DNA from: Limnephilus marmoratus
Lineage: Eukaryota; Arthropoda; Insecta; Trichoptera; Limnephilidae
Direction of reading: 5' to 3'
Length of the DNA stretch: 64,000 nucleotides
Assembly: GCA_917880885.1 (NCBI GenBank)
Contig: OU862915.1
Coordinates: 36,092,676 to 36,156,675, forward strand
The notes under the pieces were generated by a model. It was not told the origin of the DNA. It saw only the letters and a list, made by a program, of their open reading frames with translations, and did no database searches. The first letter of the stretch is position 1. Each line of letters opens with the position of its first letter. Positions 10,878 through 21,051 of this stretch are shown one piece after another. The translations under genes and the position numbers were made by a program.

Positions 10878-11010
10878 CGTCCCCGTTCCCTGTTCCCCTC
10901 CCGCCTCCCCTTCCCCTCCAGTGTTTTCCTTCCACCTTCCCCGCCTTCCCCTTCCCTCGTCACCCTTCCCCACGTACTTCGTTACCCTCCCCCTCCTGCC
11001 TTGCCTCCCT
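10878..11010. repeat. C/T-rich low-complexity block
   Basis: Imperfect CCCTTCC / CCCCTCC tracts on the plus strand, strongly pyrimidine biased against an AT-rich background. The frames here on both strands are products of the base bias. Confidence 0.7.
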
Positions 11011-11059
11011 GCCGCTAAAATATAAAATACACACATTTTCAAACCACTCGCGCACCAAA

Positions 11060-11445
11060 TGTAACAATTTTGTTATACAATTTTCATAATGCCAGAGCTT
11101 ATCATTACAAATAGAAATATTCTTCTGCTAAAATGAAAGGTTCTGTAAAAATTTTGAGTCAATCCATCGATTACTTTCCGAGATTTTCGCACCAAAACCA
11201 ACGGAACCTAAATTTTTATTTTTTTATACAAATTTCATAACGCCATAACTTAAAGTCATATATAGAAACACGCGTCTGCTAAAATGCAATGTTTTGTAAA
11301 ATTTAGAGATAATCTATCGATTACTTTCCGAGATTTGCGGACCCAAACAAACGGAACCTACATTTTTATTTTTTTTTTACAAATTTCATATTCTCAAACA
11401 CTATTCTGCTTAAAAGAAATGTTCTGTAAAAAAAGAGTCAATCCA
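11060..11445. repeat. About 150-bp tandem repeat, 2.5 units
   Basis: Each unit has TACAAATTTCATAACGCCA-type text, then a CTGCTAAAATGnAATGTTnTG block, CAATCnATCGATTACTTTCC and AACGGAACCTAAATTTTTAT. Units start near 11072, 11222 and 11372. The third is truncated just where the piggyBac-like terminal repeat begins at 11446, so the array may be part of that element's flank or subterminal region. Confidence 0.65.
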
Positions 11446-13835
11446 CCCATTACCTCCATGACGATGTCTATAGGCATCAAAAAAATTGATGAAAAGTATG
11501 ATTTTTTTTCACTATGAATAAAGCAAAATCCCACCAAGTTGTTATGCAGCATTTACAGAATGGTATGTTAGCTTTCAATAATTAACATAATTTGATAAAT
11601 TTTATTAATCATCCTATTTTTAATTATTTTTTTACTAAAGCCCTGAAAATAGACCCATTTTGAAAAAAAGAAAAAAAAATTAAATCGGAAAAAAATAAAA
11701 CATGTGTGAATCACATATTGTTATCAAAAGATTAAATGGTCGGAAACAATGTTTCAACATAGTATTATATGCATAAGATGACAGCTAGATGTCACTGAAA
11801 TCAGGTGATGCCTGCGCGCAACCTTTGGAGGTTAGCTGTGACAGTGTTTACATACGTTTTTGGTTAGCTTGCCTTCAAATAATATGGTTTTGTATAGTTT
11901 TTATGAGTGATTTTTATTGAAATCAATAGTTTGTCTACGGTTTTCGTATATTTTTTATCATGTCGAAAATACCTACTTCTCCTATACCTACATAATTCGT
12001 CGTTATAAAACGAAATCGTTGAATCAAGATGAAATGGTGGCAGAATTGGAGCGCTCTTTTAGCGTATGTGAAAGTGATGAAAATAATGTTGTTAATAACG
12101 CGCTATTCAGAGAACGTTGATAAACAGAAGAACGAAGAGCATATTGACGATAATTTTATGAAAAATAACGAAGATGCGGAGGTGGATAACTTTCGAGATA
12201 TTGCCGGCACATTTGTAATCGAGCGCAACATCGAAATTCGAAAATTGATGAGTCATGCCTTGACGAGCATGAACCAGATGAATTCGCTAATGACCTTCAC
12301 TGGAGTCAGCCTTCAACATCGTCCTGTGTGAGTCGTAATACCTTGAGAATATCTATTTCAAATGCACCACCAGCCAAAATAACAAAACTACATTACAAAA
12401 AGAAGCCTCACTATAAACAAAAGTGGTCTAAGGATACCTGTTCCAAGCAATGCCGTATTCCGGAGCATCTGATACATATGACCCCTAATTAGATCAGGGA
12501 TTATCCGCCCTACTTCTACGATAGAATATATAGAGTTCCCCATACGCCATGAGCTATTTATGAACAATTTCTTCACATCTCACCATTTGATGAGTGTCCT
12601 GAAGGTTAAGAGAATGCGCGCTACTGGCACATGTAGCTTCTTAACCTTGAAGCTTCAGGCAAGTTGAAGACAGGAAAGCAATTGCCTAAAGGTATAATTT
12701 TCTTTTATATTTCCCTTGCGCATAGCGTTCATTTACCTAGCTAAAGTTTAACTCTCATCGCTTTTATAATTATAGATAAATTTGATGCGGTGGTAGACGT
12801 AGAAAACCAAATCCTCGTATGTCGTTGGTAGGACAGCCGTGTAGTAACAGTGGCCACGAACTATGATCGAATGGAGCCAGTACGTCAAGTGCAGCGTTGG
12901 CAGATATCGAAGAAAGACAAAAAAGGCAACAATTTGGAGAAAGCATGCAAAAAAATCGATTGCCCGGCGTTAATACAAAATTACAATTTGGGAATGGGTG
13001 GACCTCCATGATAATGGTATACAAAATTATCGGATCAACGTTCGGTCCAAGAAGTGGTACTGGCCTTTATTTGTATCTTGCCTCAGCAGCGCTCTTGTCT
13101 CTTGTAAATGGATGGAAGTTGCAATGCTTCTTGAGGAAGTACGAGCATGATATGGGAAACCAGAAGATGACTAGGCAACAGAGAAACCTTTCCCAGAAGG
13201 CATTCCATGTGGAGTTTACCCGTACTCTTTTATTGTCTTTTCCAAATCAGATCAATATCGAATTCGGAGAACCTCCTGTGAAGGAAGGCCATGACGCAGA
13301 AGATGGAAATTGTGTGCCTCGAATGCTAAAATTTCATTTGCAATGTCGTGGCAAATCTCATATTCGTTATGCTCTGTGTAAAAAAAATCTAACAGGCTAC
13401 CGGTGCCGGGCCTGCAACCGAGCCCTTCATTTTGACTACTTCGAACAGTATCACTTAAAGAATAATTTGCTTAGATTTGGTTATTTTCCTCATTCTTGAA
13501 TGTTTTTTTTTAATATTGAATTTTTTATTATTTTGCGTATTTTCCATTAATATATTTTTTTCATTGAATTATAAACAAAGGCAATAATTTATTTTATATT
13601 ATCAATATAAATCTCACAGTAGACTGCACTTAACCCATAGTTGACATAAATTTTGCTTAGAGGGGTTACCTCCAAGAGTTGCGTTTAGGCATCAATTTTC
13701 TAGACGCTCGGGTGGGAGGGTGGGCGGGCGGAAAATTCTAAAACTGATTTTGGGCTCTTCTTTAAGTCTATACTATCGGGTTATAATGATGATTCAAGTT
13801 TATAAAAATAAAAAATAATTCATGGAGGTAATGGG
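11446..13835. mobile_element. piggyBac-type element remnant with 16-bp terminal inverted repeats
   Basis: A perfect 16-bp inverted repeat, CCCATTACCTCCATGA at 11446-11461 and its reverse complement at 13820-13835, brackets a decayed piggyBac transposase. The right end is followed directly by TTAA (13836-13839), the obligatory piggyBac target. The left flank is TCCA instead, which would be a mutated TTAA. The two ends, the CCC start and the transposase inside agree. The element is about 2.4 kb, close to complete piggyBac elements, but the coding region is dead. Confidence 0.75.
11950..13499 (+). pseudogene. piggyBac transposase pseudogene
   Basis: The N-terminal region (about 12005-12330) is acidic, with LNQDEMVAELERSFSVCESD in one frame and IDDNFMKNNEDAEVDNFRD in another. 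The middle has KITKLHYKKKPHYKQKWSK. From 12930 a frame reads IDCPALIQNYNLGMGG, equivalent to the conserved stretch with MGGVD of piggyBac proteins, followed by SLVNGWKLQCFLRKYEHD. The C-terminus (13374-13475) is the cysteine-rich domain CKKNLTGYRCRACN...YFEQYH. The frame changes at least three times and contains stops; most of the catalytic core between about 12600 and 12790, including the first Asp motifs, is not recognisable. It cannot encode an active transposase. The 200-codon open part (12897-13499) begins inside the domain. Confidence 0.8.
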
Positions 13836-13839
13836 TTAA

Positions 13840-14884
13840 TTGAATACTTAGTTTTGTCTATGTTTATTATTTAAAAAACCAACATATTTCGTAAGCAAAT
13901 CTTGATATAGTTCACTTAAAACTAATTACAACAATAGACCTACATAAACTGAGACTTAAAAGTGTCACTGGATTGACAAGATTGGAAAGGGGTAATAGGG
14001 AATAATTAACAAAGGGAACAAGTTTAATAACGGGTCGTTTTAAAATATTATTTTGATTATATACAATATTTAATTTCATCTTCATGTTCTTTCTGATTTA
14101 AGTTAATTTATTCAATTTACGACACTGATTCATTTAGGACAGGTTTATTCCAAATTATATCAAAAACCGAAGTTCTTAAATAAACGGTTAGTTTTAAGTA
14201 ATGACTTTTTTGCAATTTTTTCGGGCGTGTAATTTCAACACAGGATCACGACTTCTATCATTTTATTTTGTATTTATTTTTGTAGGAAAGGAAACTATTT
14301 CGAGGTCCTCAAGAAGATTTAGGAGGCCCTTATTCAGCAGCGAATTAAGTAATTCAGAATATTGATGACCAGGAAACTAATGTTTCATTGGAAATGTATC
14401 GACATGATCCCAGATCAAAGGAATCTGTTTCCCGGAAGGTTTATCATGTTTGTAGTACTAATATCTAACTCAACCGTTAAATGCTACAGTTAACAACTTG
14501 TGCTTCTGTTAACGATGGAACATCAGTAGATACGAGTAAAGCATTTATCGGGCAGATAGTATTCCTATATGTAGGGGTAATATAGTTATATGGCTTGGGT
14601 TATTTTAACTTACCAGATCCAAAGTGTTAAGTGCTTATCTGTCTTTTTTCTTTACTGGAAATATTTTTGAAAACTTTTTCGCAGAAACATTTCCTTTGAG
14701 CGAAGCATCAAATTCGAAAGTAGAAACTTGAAATTACTCAAATTCTTACAATTTTTTTAGGTTGATAATAGGAAAGAAGGATTCTCGGTGGACGATGGTT
14801 GAGAATATCTTAAAATACGAACAAGTTAATTAAACGTTTTTAATTTAACTAAATAAACTGAGTGTTTTCTGTTGGGGTTAAAAT
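13840..14884. other. Unassigned AT-rich stretch
   Basis: No frame or repeat recognised beyond the piggyBac end. Confidence 0.4.
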
Positions 14885-14889
14885 AATCT

Positions 14890-15660
14890 CGTTGAATTTA
14901 ATGTTTCAAAGACCCAATCTTGTTTGATTACGTATAAAAGGGATCAAAATGAAAATCTAGTATCTTCCAACGGTACCAATCTTCCGAACAGGCCCTCCAT
15001 TGATATGCTTGGTGTAACCCTAAGTGACCAGCTCAGGTATGGGGACTCCATCGAAGCTAGAGTAAAGTTAGCCTCTCAAAAACTGGGCTTACTGTACAGG
15101 ACCCGCAGATACTTTAATAGTACACAATTGCTAACCCCGTACAAAACACAAGTGCGCCCCACGGTTGAATTTGGCAGCCACCTCTGGTCTGAAAAATACC
15201 CTCGACTCTGTGCAGAAACGGGCGGTCCGTTTAATAGATTCTCCCATCGTAACAGACGGATTACAATCTTTAGAGCATAGGCGTCGGGTGGGAATGCTGT
15301 CCTTGTTCTACCGGTATTACAATGGAAGATGCTCCGAGGAACTAGCGTCATTGATCCCTTCGGCACCGGTGCATAGTGGGGAAACACGCCAAACGCGTGC
15401 CTAACATTTGTACACGGTTGACATTTGTCACATGAGAACGGGTCGACTCGTTCTTGTGTTTAATAGCTCGGCTGTAGAATGATTTGCTGGCCTCTGTGTT
15501 TCCTCCTTCCTACAACATGGGTCTCTTCAAGACCAATGTTACTCCTTCCTCCCCTCAAAAAGATTCCCCACACAGCATCCCAGATGACATAGGTCCTGAG
15601 GGAAATTATTTTCCTCAGGGCCTCCTGTGTGGAGTTAATGTAAAAAAAAATACATTTTAC
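14890..15660 (+). mobile_element. LINE-C copy, longest in the window, 5' truncated
   Basis: It begins within the reverse transcriptase after the catalytic YXDD box: VEFNVSKTQSCLITYKR, then SIDMLGVTLSDQLRYGDS, QKLGLLYRTRRYFN and TQVRPTVEFGSHLWS (thumb region). A frame change at about 15190 leads to SVQKRAVRLIDSPIVTDG, SLEHRRRVGMLSLFYRYYNG and RCSEELASLIPSAPVHSG. Another break leads to the final ASVFPPSYNMGLFKT segment. The 3' tail has the nested stem: CCACACAG (about 15568) with CTGTGTGG (15625-15632), and GGTCCTGAGG (15592-15601) with CCTCAGGGCC (15613-15622), then A9. No target duplication was identified. Confidence 0.8.
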
Positions 15661-15897
15661 ATTTTGAAGCCAAGCGTTGAAAAGCAGTCAAAAATTATTT
15701 ATGTTTGCTGAATACTTTCGTTACTGAAACTATGATCATTCTCTTCTATATTTTTCCGATCCTAACTTATCTCACCTTATCTTATCACATCTCATTTCAT
15801 CTCATCTCATCGTACCAATATGAACTCATCGTATCAATTTCATCTTATCAATCAAATATCATATCATCTCATGTCATCTCATCGTATCAGTCTCATG

Positions 15898-16417
15898 CAG
15901 GGTCCCCAGATCAAAAAATCAAAATCCGGAGAAAATTCCTGACATTTGAAAAAAATTCCGGACTTACTTGTAAATATAATATGAATGAATTAAGCAACGA
16001 CGTTTGGAGATAAAATGCCAATAACCAATGGACCATTATTCTGCAAGCAGATGGACCTGGAAAAGTTACGGAATTAACAAAGATACGCTCTTATATTTTT
16101 GCGACGCAGGCACAAAATGCCAATGTGGAAAGGGTCTTTTTCTTAATGGGAAAACAATTAACATTAACCCTCTTAACACGGTATAATTAAAAAAATATGA
16201 CTTAAAAGTGTTTAACGATATTTCCGGGAGTATTAAATATCAGAAGTGATGTTTTTACTATTATTTGTAATAAAAATAATTTGGTTTATTTAATTTTTTT
16301 ATATCAATCTCCACTTAATTGTAGAAATTCCGGACTGTTTAGGATCCCCCCCGCATTCCGGACAAAGGCCTATATTTCCGGACATGTCCGGAAAATTCCG
16401 GACGTATGGCAACCCTA
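15898..16417 (+). mobile_element. Non-autonomous hAT element with 8-bp target duplication
   Basis: The left end is CAGGGTCCCCAG and the right end, read inwards, TAGGGTTGCCATACGTCC (one terminal change from CAGGGTTGCC). The exact direct repeat GTCTCATG flanks it at 15890-15897 and 16418-16425. Near 16085-16165 a plus-strand frame reads SYIFATQAQNANVERVFFLM, the hAT C-terminal dimerisation motif (normally A-x-SASVERVFS). Both subterminal regions are rich in TCCGGA. This is an internal-deletion derivative of an autonomous hAT that kept a piece of transposase. Confidence 0.85.
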
Positions 16418-16590
16418 GTCTCATGTCACATCACCTCATCTCCCCTCATCTCATCATATCGTATACATAGTATATCTCATCTAATATCAAATCATCTCGT
16501 CACGTTTCATCTCATCTCATTTTATCTGTGTCATCAATCTCATCTTACCAATCTTGATACACAGTTTGATAATGCCTTCAGAAGGCGAAA

Positions 16591-16688
16591 CAACAGAACT
16601 TGTTTAAAAATAAGCTGTTTTTATTAATTTATTAATAATATGATTATTAAATTAATAAAAACAGTTTATTTTTAAACAAGTTCTGTTG
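16591..16688. repeat. 98-bp near-perfect hairpin
   Basis: Arms CAACAGAACTTGTTTAAAAA... (from 16591) and its reverse complement (ending 16688) pair over about 46 bases with one or two mismatches around a very short AT-rich loop. Upstream TTGATAATGCCTTC-AGAAGGC-GAAAC (about 16567-16592) and downstream the reversed GGCGAAACAGCTGTC (16708-16722 on the minus strand) look like hammerhead/Penelope-type ends facing each other. Confidence 0.75.
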
Positions 16689-17249
16689 TGCGATTATTAT
16701 TACATGTGACAGCTGTTTCGCCAAAAAATTTTATATATTGATTATATAAATAAAATAAAAAATAAATTATTAATCTCATCTCATCGTATCGTTCTCATAT
16801 CATCTCATCTGATATTATCTCGTCACGTCTCATCTCATCTCATTTTATAACATTTTATCTCGCCTCTTCTCATTTCCTCTCATTTCAACTTATCGTATAA
16901 AACTCATTTCATCTCACCGCATCAATCTCATGTCATATCACCTCATCTCATCAATCAATCTCAACTCACGTCAAGTCATCTCATCTCATTTAACTTCGTC
17001 TTATCTCGTCACGTCTCATCTCATCTCATTCCATCTTATCTCATCAATCTCATCTTATCAATTTCATTTCATGGTATCTCATGTCATATCACCTCATCTC
17101 ATCTTATTGTATCAATCTGATCTCTCGTCAGGTCATAACATCTTATCTTATCTCATCTCATCACGTCTCTTCACATCTCATCTCATCTCATTCATTTCAT
17201 CTCATCTGATGGTGACGGAAGGGTGGAGGACGGGAGATTGGCAGAGGGA

Positions 17250-17400
17250 GGAATTGTAAAGGCGATATAGTAACGGTAAAGGAAAGCATAGGGTAAATTT
17301 GGAAAATCTACGCTTATCACGAAGAAAGCTATATGTGGCCTGTTCACGGGTCGGAAAACCTAGTGATTTATTCGGGTTCCATAAAGAAAAACAAAAAGTT
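17250..17400 (+). pseudogene. Helitron (PIF1-like) helicase C-terminal fragment
   Basis: The frame reads VNLENLRLSRRKLYVACSRV then GKPSDLFGFHKEK. This is the last helicase motif region of Helitron Rep/Hel proteins and PIF1 helicases (family text LENP-x-FSHGQLYVACSRVG followed by NLF/DLF). Only about 40 residues are present; no Rep domain, Helitron terminus or hairpin with CTRR was found nearby. It is a relic. Confidence 0.7.
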
Positions 17401-18125
17401 TTCTCGTGCATGCATAAGCACCTCAACGAACAGTATAAAAATACAAACACCTTTGTGAGTGCCATTGCAACGCATGCCGCGTGCTCGCTAGTTTTAAATA
17501 AAATAAAACTGAAACTTCTATAAATTCTCTATTCAGTGGAGTGCTTTTCTTTAGAGCTCATTTTTTTCCACTCGTCTTATTTTACTAGTGGGTTAAAAAC
17601 AAAAAGTTTCCTCGTCGAAGCAGAGTTTGAATTATGTAGCAAATGTTTTGCAGTTATTCACGCTTCGGCCTTCTTTACACTGTCAAGGCGATACTTAAAG
17701 TTCTCTTTGTTGTTCTCGCGACACTTGAACGTCGCACAATGTAAGAAGCTTGTATTCAAGCTTTGATGTGGAACTTGCGAACACAAAGAGGAATGGTTTA
17801 TGATTCATTATTGTAGGCATTAAAGTTCTTATTATATTTCTGAAAATTTAATTAAAATATCTTTCGTGACGCAAATTTAAATAACAAATTATACGAGCAA
17901 CGGGAGTTACCTTCCACGGAGTACTAACTCTGAATTAATAACTGACACTAAATTAATTTGATGAAAAGTGGGGTTAGTAATTAATAAAAAAAAAACAAAG
18001 CCGTCTTACGTACCTTCGTTATAATTATAAAATATTGTGGCAGAGAGGTTAGAAATTCATAGAGACTGAACCTTAGTTTGTAGGTTATATTATATTGTTT
18101 TGTGAAAGAGTTAGTTATCTTAGCC
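17401..18125. other. Unassigned stretch
   Basis: Continues the frames after the helicase scrap (74 and 76 codons) without any recognisable domain. It could be further decayed Helitron sequence. Confidence 0.35.
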
Positions 18126-18129
18126 ATGT

Positions 18130-18480
18130 GTGTGTGTGTTTTTTTTTTTAATACCGCACAAGAATCTCAACTGCTCCCGTCTGGAGCCAGTGAGACTATG
18201 GCATCCACGATTGGGGTATGTTGTGAGGCTGAAGGTAGTGGGGAGGGGAAGGAGGTGGGGAAGAGGAAGGTTGGGAAGTACCTGGCTATTCAGATCTGGT
18301 TACTAAACATGGCTAAAGCCATTTTCAAGAAACGTTTCAATTCTGAATGGTGGTCTTACACCAGGGCAATACTGATAGTATCTTCCACTCTGGAACATGC
18401 CGCAAATATACTGTATATTATTTTAAATGAATTAATTGTGAAATAACACAAATTAATCAAATAAAATTTATTTGCGCATA
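18130..18480 (-). mobile_element. SINE-1 copy
   Basis: A near-complete body: reversed poly(A) as T10 at 18139-18148, then AATACCGCACAAGAATCTC, CTGCTCCCGTCTGGAGCC, GGGGTATGTTGTGAGG, TACCTGGCTATTCAGATC, TTCTGAATGGTGG and GTGAAATAACACAAATTAAT. The tRNA-like head is missing at the right end. Confidence 0.8.
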
Positions 18481-18589
18481 TGTGAAAACATTACAATTCA
18501 GAGACCTGAAAATGTTTCAAGATCAATGTAAGCGTTATTTTGATAATTGAAAAAAAAATGCTATAACTAACTTACTAACTAACTAACCA

Positions 18590-18970
18590 TCACGCCCTTC
18601 TGCAGGGCTAGGCAGAGAGGACAAATTGGCAAACTCGGTCTTGGCACACACTCCTTTTCTCGTTCATATATTTATATATCGTCTCGTACATGCTCTTCTA
18701 TTATTCTGACTCTTAACATGGCCTGACTCTCTGATTATCTGATTCACTTGGTCGTGATATGTCTTCCTCGGGCATCACCGACTTCTACCATTCAAATTTG
18801 CCTCATATACTTCTTTCACTCCTTACCTCGTCCATTCGCTCTACATGCTAAAATTACCTGAATGTCCCTTTCTATTACTCAGACCTCCACGTTTCTCACA
18901 CGACCTTACATGGTTTTAACAGACATAATTTCATGCCTCCTCTGCCATTACATGCCTCACTGCCACACAA
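18590..18970 (-). pseudogene. LINE-E ORF2 3' fragment with TTAG-type tail
   Basis: The minus strand reads TYHDQVNQIIRESGHVKNNR followed by RACTRRYINI, close to the LINE C-terminal block also present at 2085 and 36305. On the minus strand its 3' end runs into TTAGTTAGTTAGTAAGTTAG (18572-18591 region), a microsatellite-like tail in place of poly(A). Indels and stops are frequent. Confidence 0.55.
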
Positions 18971-19448
18971 TGCTAAAATAGTTATGATAATTCAACATGA
19001 AATAAAAATCGGGGGACCTCCAAGAAAAACGGGAAAATACGAAATTAAAAATAATCTACTTGGCTTGTTCAAAGAGTCGGATTTGGGAACCAATAAATTA
19101 ATGTCCATACAGAAAAAAAGTGTTTTTTTTATTCATTTATTTATCTATATAAAGTATGTTTACATTGGATTTTCGATGCTTGTCTCACTAGGATATAACT
19201 GTGTCGAGACAGGCGCTAAGTATATCCCTCTTATCGCTTTTTAATGTTTCTATTTTTAAATCAAAAAAATTAAAACTATTATCAACTTATAAAGTAAAAG
19301 TTTTAAGTAATCTTAATAATCCTATGAGAGAGATTTTACGTGGACAAAAATTGTTGTAACTTGCACACATTATCGGAATTAAAATATGTTCGTTTGATTT
19401 TGCCGATGCCTATTTAAACCTTATGATCTTGGGTAAAACATTTTTTTA
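18971..19448. other. Unassigned AT-rich stretch with short repeat shared with 6440-6510
   Basis: Around 19128-19210 TTCATTTATTTATCTATATA and CGATGCTTGTCTCACTAGG match the block near 6440-6510. A 103-codon frame (18933-19244) covers it but has no recognised domain. Confidence 0.4.
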
Positions 19449-19449
19449 T

Positions 19450-20288
19450 AATTTAATTAAAATTAAATTTGATAATGTTATTATCGAGTTCTGCAAGTAC
19501 TTTAGTATTTATTTTTGTTACAGCTGTTTCGTTTTACAAGACCATCTTCAAACTGTGGTTATTCCACATTGAGACGACCTATTTATGTGATTTTAAATGT
19601 CAATTTTTGAAGTTGTCTAATTAATTTATTACCTATTAAATCATGGCCACTAATTGAGAGAGTATTATAAGGGATTCGGAATCTTTCCCTTTGGTTTCCA
19701 TTGCACTAAGTGTAAGGCTTATCTTAATTGTTATAGAAAGACCTTATTGCTAGGACTCATTGTTACTGACGTTATTGTTCATGTAATGGTTTTGGCTGGT
19801 TCTACTTAAAAACGACCAACCAAAACCATTAATATAGAGCGAAAGGGTCTTAGATTAAATTTGCTTCAACAACTAGAAATCAGTAAACGAACGATTGACT
19901 CCAACATAACGCTAGTTAATAAAGTAAGGAAAATTATTCATTCCCCCTACTTAGTATGTTTACCAAACCTAAAAAATATAATGCACTTAAATGAGTCATA
20001 GCAATAACGTCATTCTAGAACAATTAAGAAAACCCTTACACTTAGTGCAAGGGAAACCAAAGGAAAAGATTCCGAATCCCAGGTAATACTCTTTCAATTA
20101 GTGTCCAGCAAATTGGTTTAACTGGTAATATATCAATTAGACAACTTTATTTAAATAGGTCATCTCAATGTGGATTAACCATAGTTTGAAGATGGTCTTG
20201 TAAACCAAAACAGCTGTAACAAAAATACATACTAAAATACTTCTCGATCTCGATAATAGCATTATCAAATTTAATTTTAATTAAATTA
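19450..20288. mobile_element. Giant inverted repeat (about 300-bp arms) with hammerhead-like ends
   Basis: The left arm (19450-19775) and right arm (about 19985-20288) are reverse complements with moderate divergence: outer ends AATTTAATTAAAATTAAATT and partner, then GTTACAGCTGTTTCG against ACAGCTGTAAC, and CTTACACTTAGTGC-type text against its reverse. The spacer has its own hairpin (19784-19800 with 19815-19831, 16 of 17 paired). Both arms carry, in outward orientation, TTTGAAGATGGTCTTGTAAA followed by (C)RAAACAGCTGTAAC, a hammerhead-like layout shared with 53806-54105. No coding region. It could be two Penelope-like terminal pieces head to head or a foldback derivative. Confidence 0.7.
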
Positions 20289-20291
20289 AAA

Positions 20292-20700
20292 AAAAAATGG
20301 AGTTCTACGAATTAAACACAAAAACAATTAAGAGCGTTTAACCAGCCAGCGGACGAAAATCCACATTTCGTCGAAAGTTGTTCTTACGATCATGCAGGGC
20401 GGTTACAATGAGAAAGATTAATTATTCTCCGTACCAGCTTTTTTAAATTATAACTCAATATCGAATTTATTTCAATCCAAATTAGCTTTAATTTATACCT
20501 TCATCCAAAAATGCTAAAAGGCGTGATGATAAAACTATTAAAATAATGTACTTTTTGTAATTATTTTCTGATTATAAGTACCTATTTATTATTTTTCAAT
20601 AATGTCTAAATTTAATAAGAATGTTAAAAAAAACTGAAATATATTAGTTTGTAAGTGCGCAAATAAATACACAAATGGACCAATTTTCGTCAAGAAACAC
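20292..20700. other. Unassigned AT-rich stretch
   Basis: No recognised feature; it separates the inverted repeat from the tail of LINE-A. Confidence 0.4.
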
Positions 20701-20814
20701 ATTTTTTTATTTATTTTTTTTTTATTTTTTTTTTATTTTAGCATACAAAATATAATATACATTTAGATAATGTAGTAATTTGCGTACATGTTCATTTTAA
20801 AATACGTTAATACC

Positions 20815-20852
20815 ACTCTTCCATGGAAGCATTAGCTTGTGTCTGGAAGAGT
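20815..20852 (-). other. 3' UTR stem-loop of LINE-A copy 1
   Basis: Nine-base arms ACTCTTCCA and TGGAAGAGT (20815-20823 and 20844-20852 on the plus strand) enclose a 20-base loop. The same stem is found in the 24008 fragment and, with changed bases, in copy 2. Confidence 0.7.
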
Positions 20853-21051
20853 ATTGTACATTTTTAATGCTATATTTAAGTTCTTAAATTATAATGTGAA
20901 TGTAAAAAACAATAAGTTGTAAGTTCGGTGATATGTAATTAGTTGCTAAAAACAATACAAAATTTAACTTATTTGAAGAACAGCAGAGTATCACTTGGAA
21001 ACTGAGTTATAAGTAGTTGTTCTTGAGATTAGATTAGTCGTAAACTTTTTT

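Larger units (their letters stand above)
15755..17215 (+). repeat. Imperfect CTCAT/ATCTC array, interrupted
   Basis: Long runs of TCATCTCATCTCAT with variants (ATATC, CGTAT, CACGTCT) at 15755-15890, 16418-16560 and 16770-17215. Strongly pyrimidine/adenine biased. Two elements interrupt it: a 520-bp hAT (15898-16417) and a hairpin-bearing insertion (about 16560-16770). The frames that cross it are repeat artefacts rich in Ser, Ile and His. Confidence 0.85.

Noticed and set aside
10825..11042. Proline/serine-rich and arginine/glycine-rich frames of 66 codons
   Set aside because: Both strands are open only because of the CCCTTCC low-complexity tract.
12897..13499. Domesticated piggyBac gene of 200 codons
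   Set aside because: The frame begins inside the domain, is out of phase with conserved text around 12950-13010, and lacks the catalytic core.
15705..17259. Ser/Ile/His-rich frames
   Set aside because: They translate the CTCAT array and change with every unit; no coding signal.
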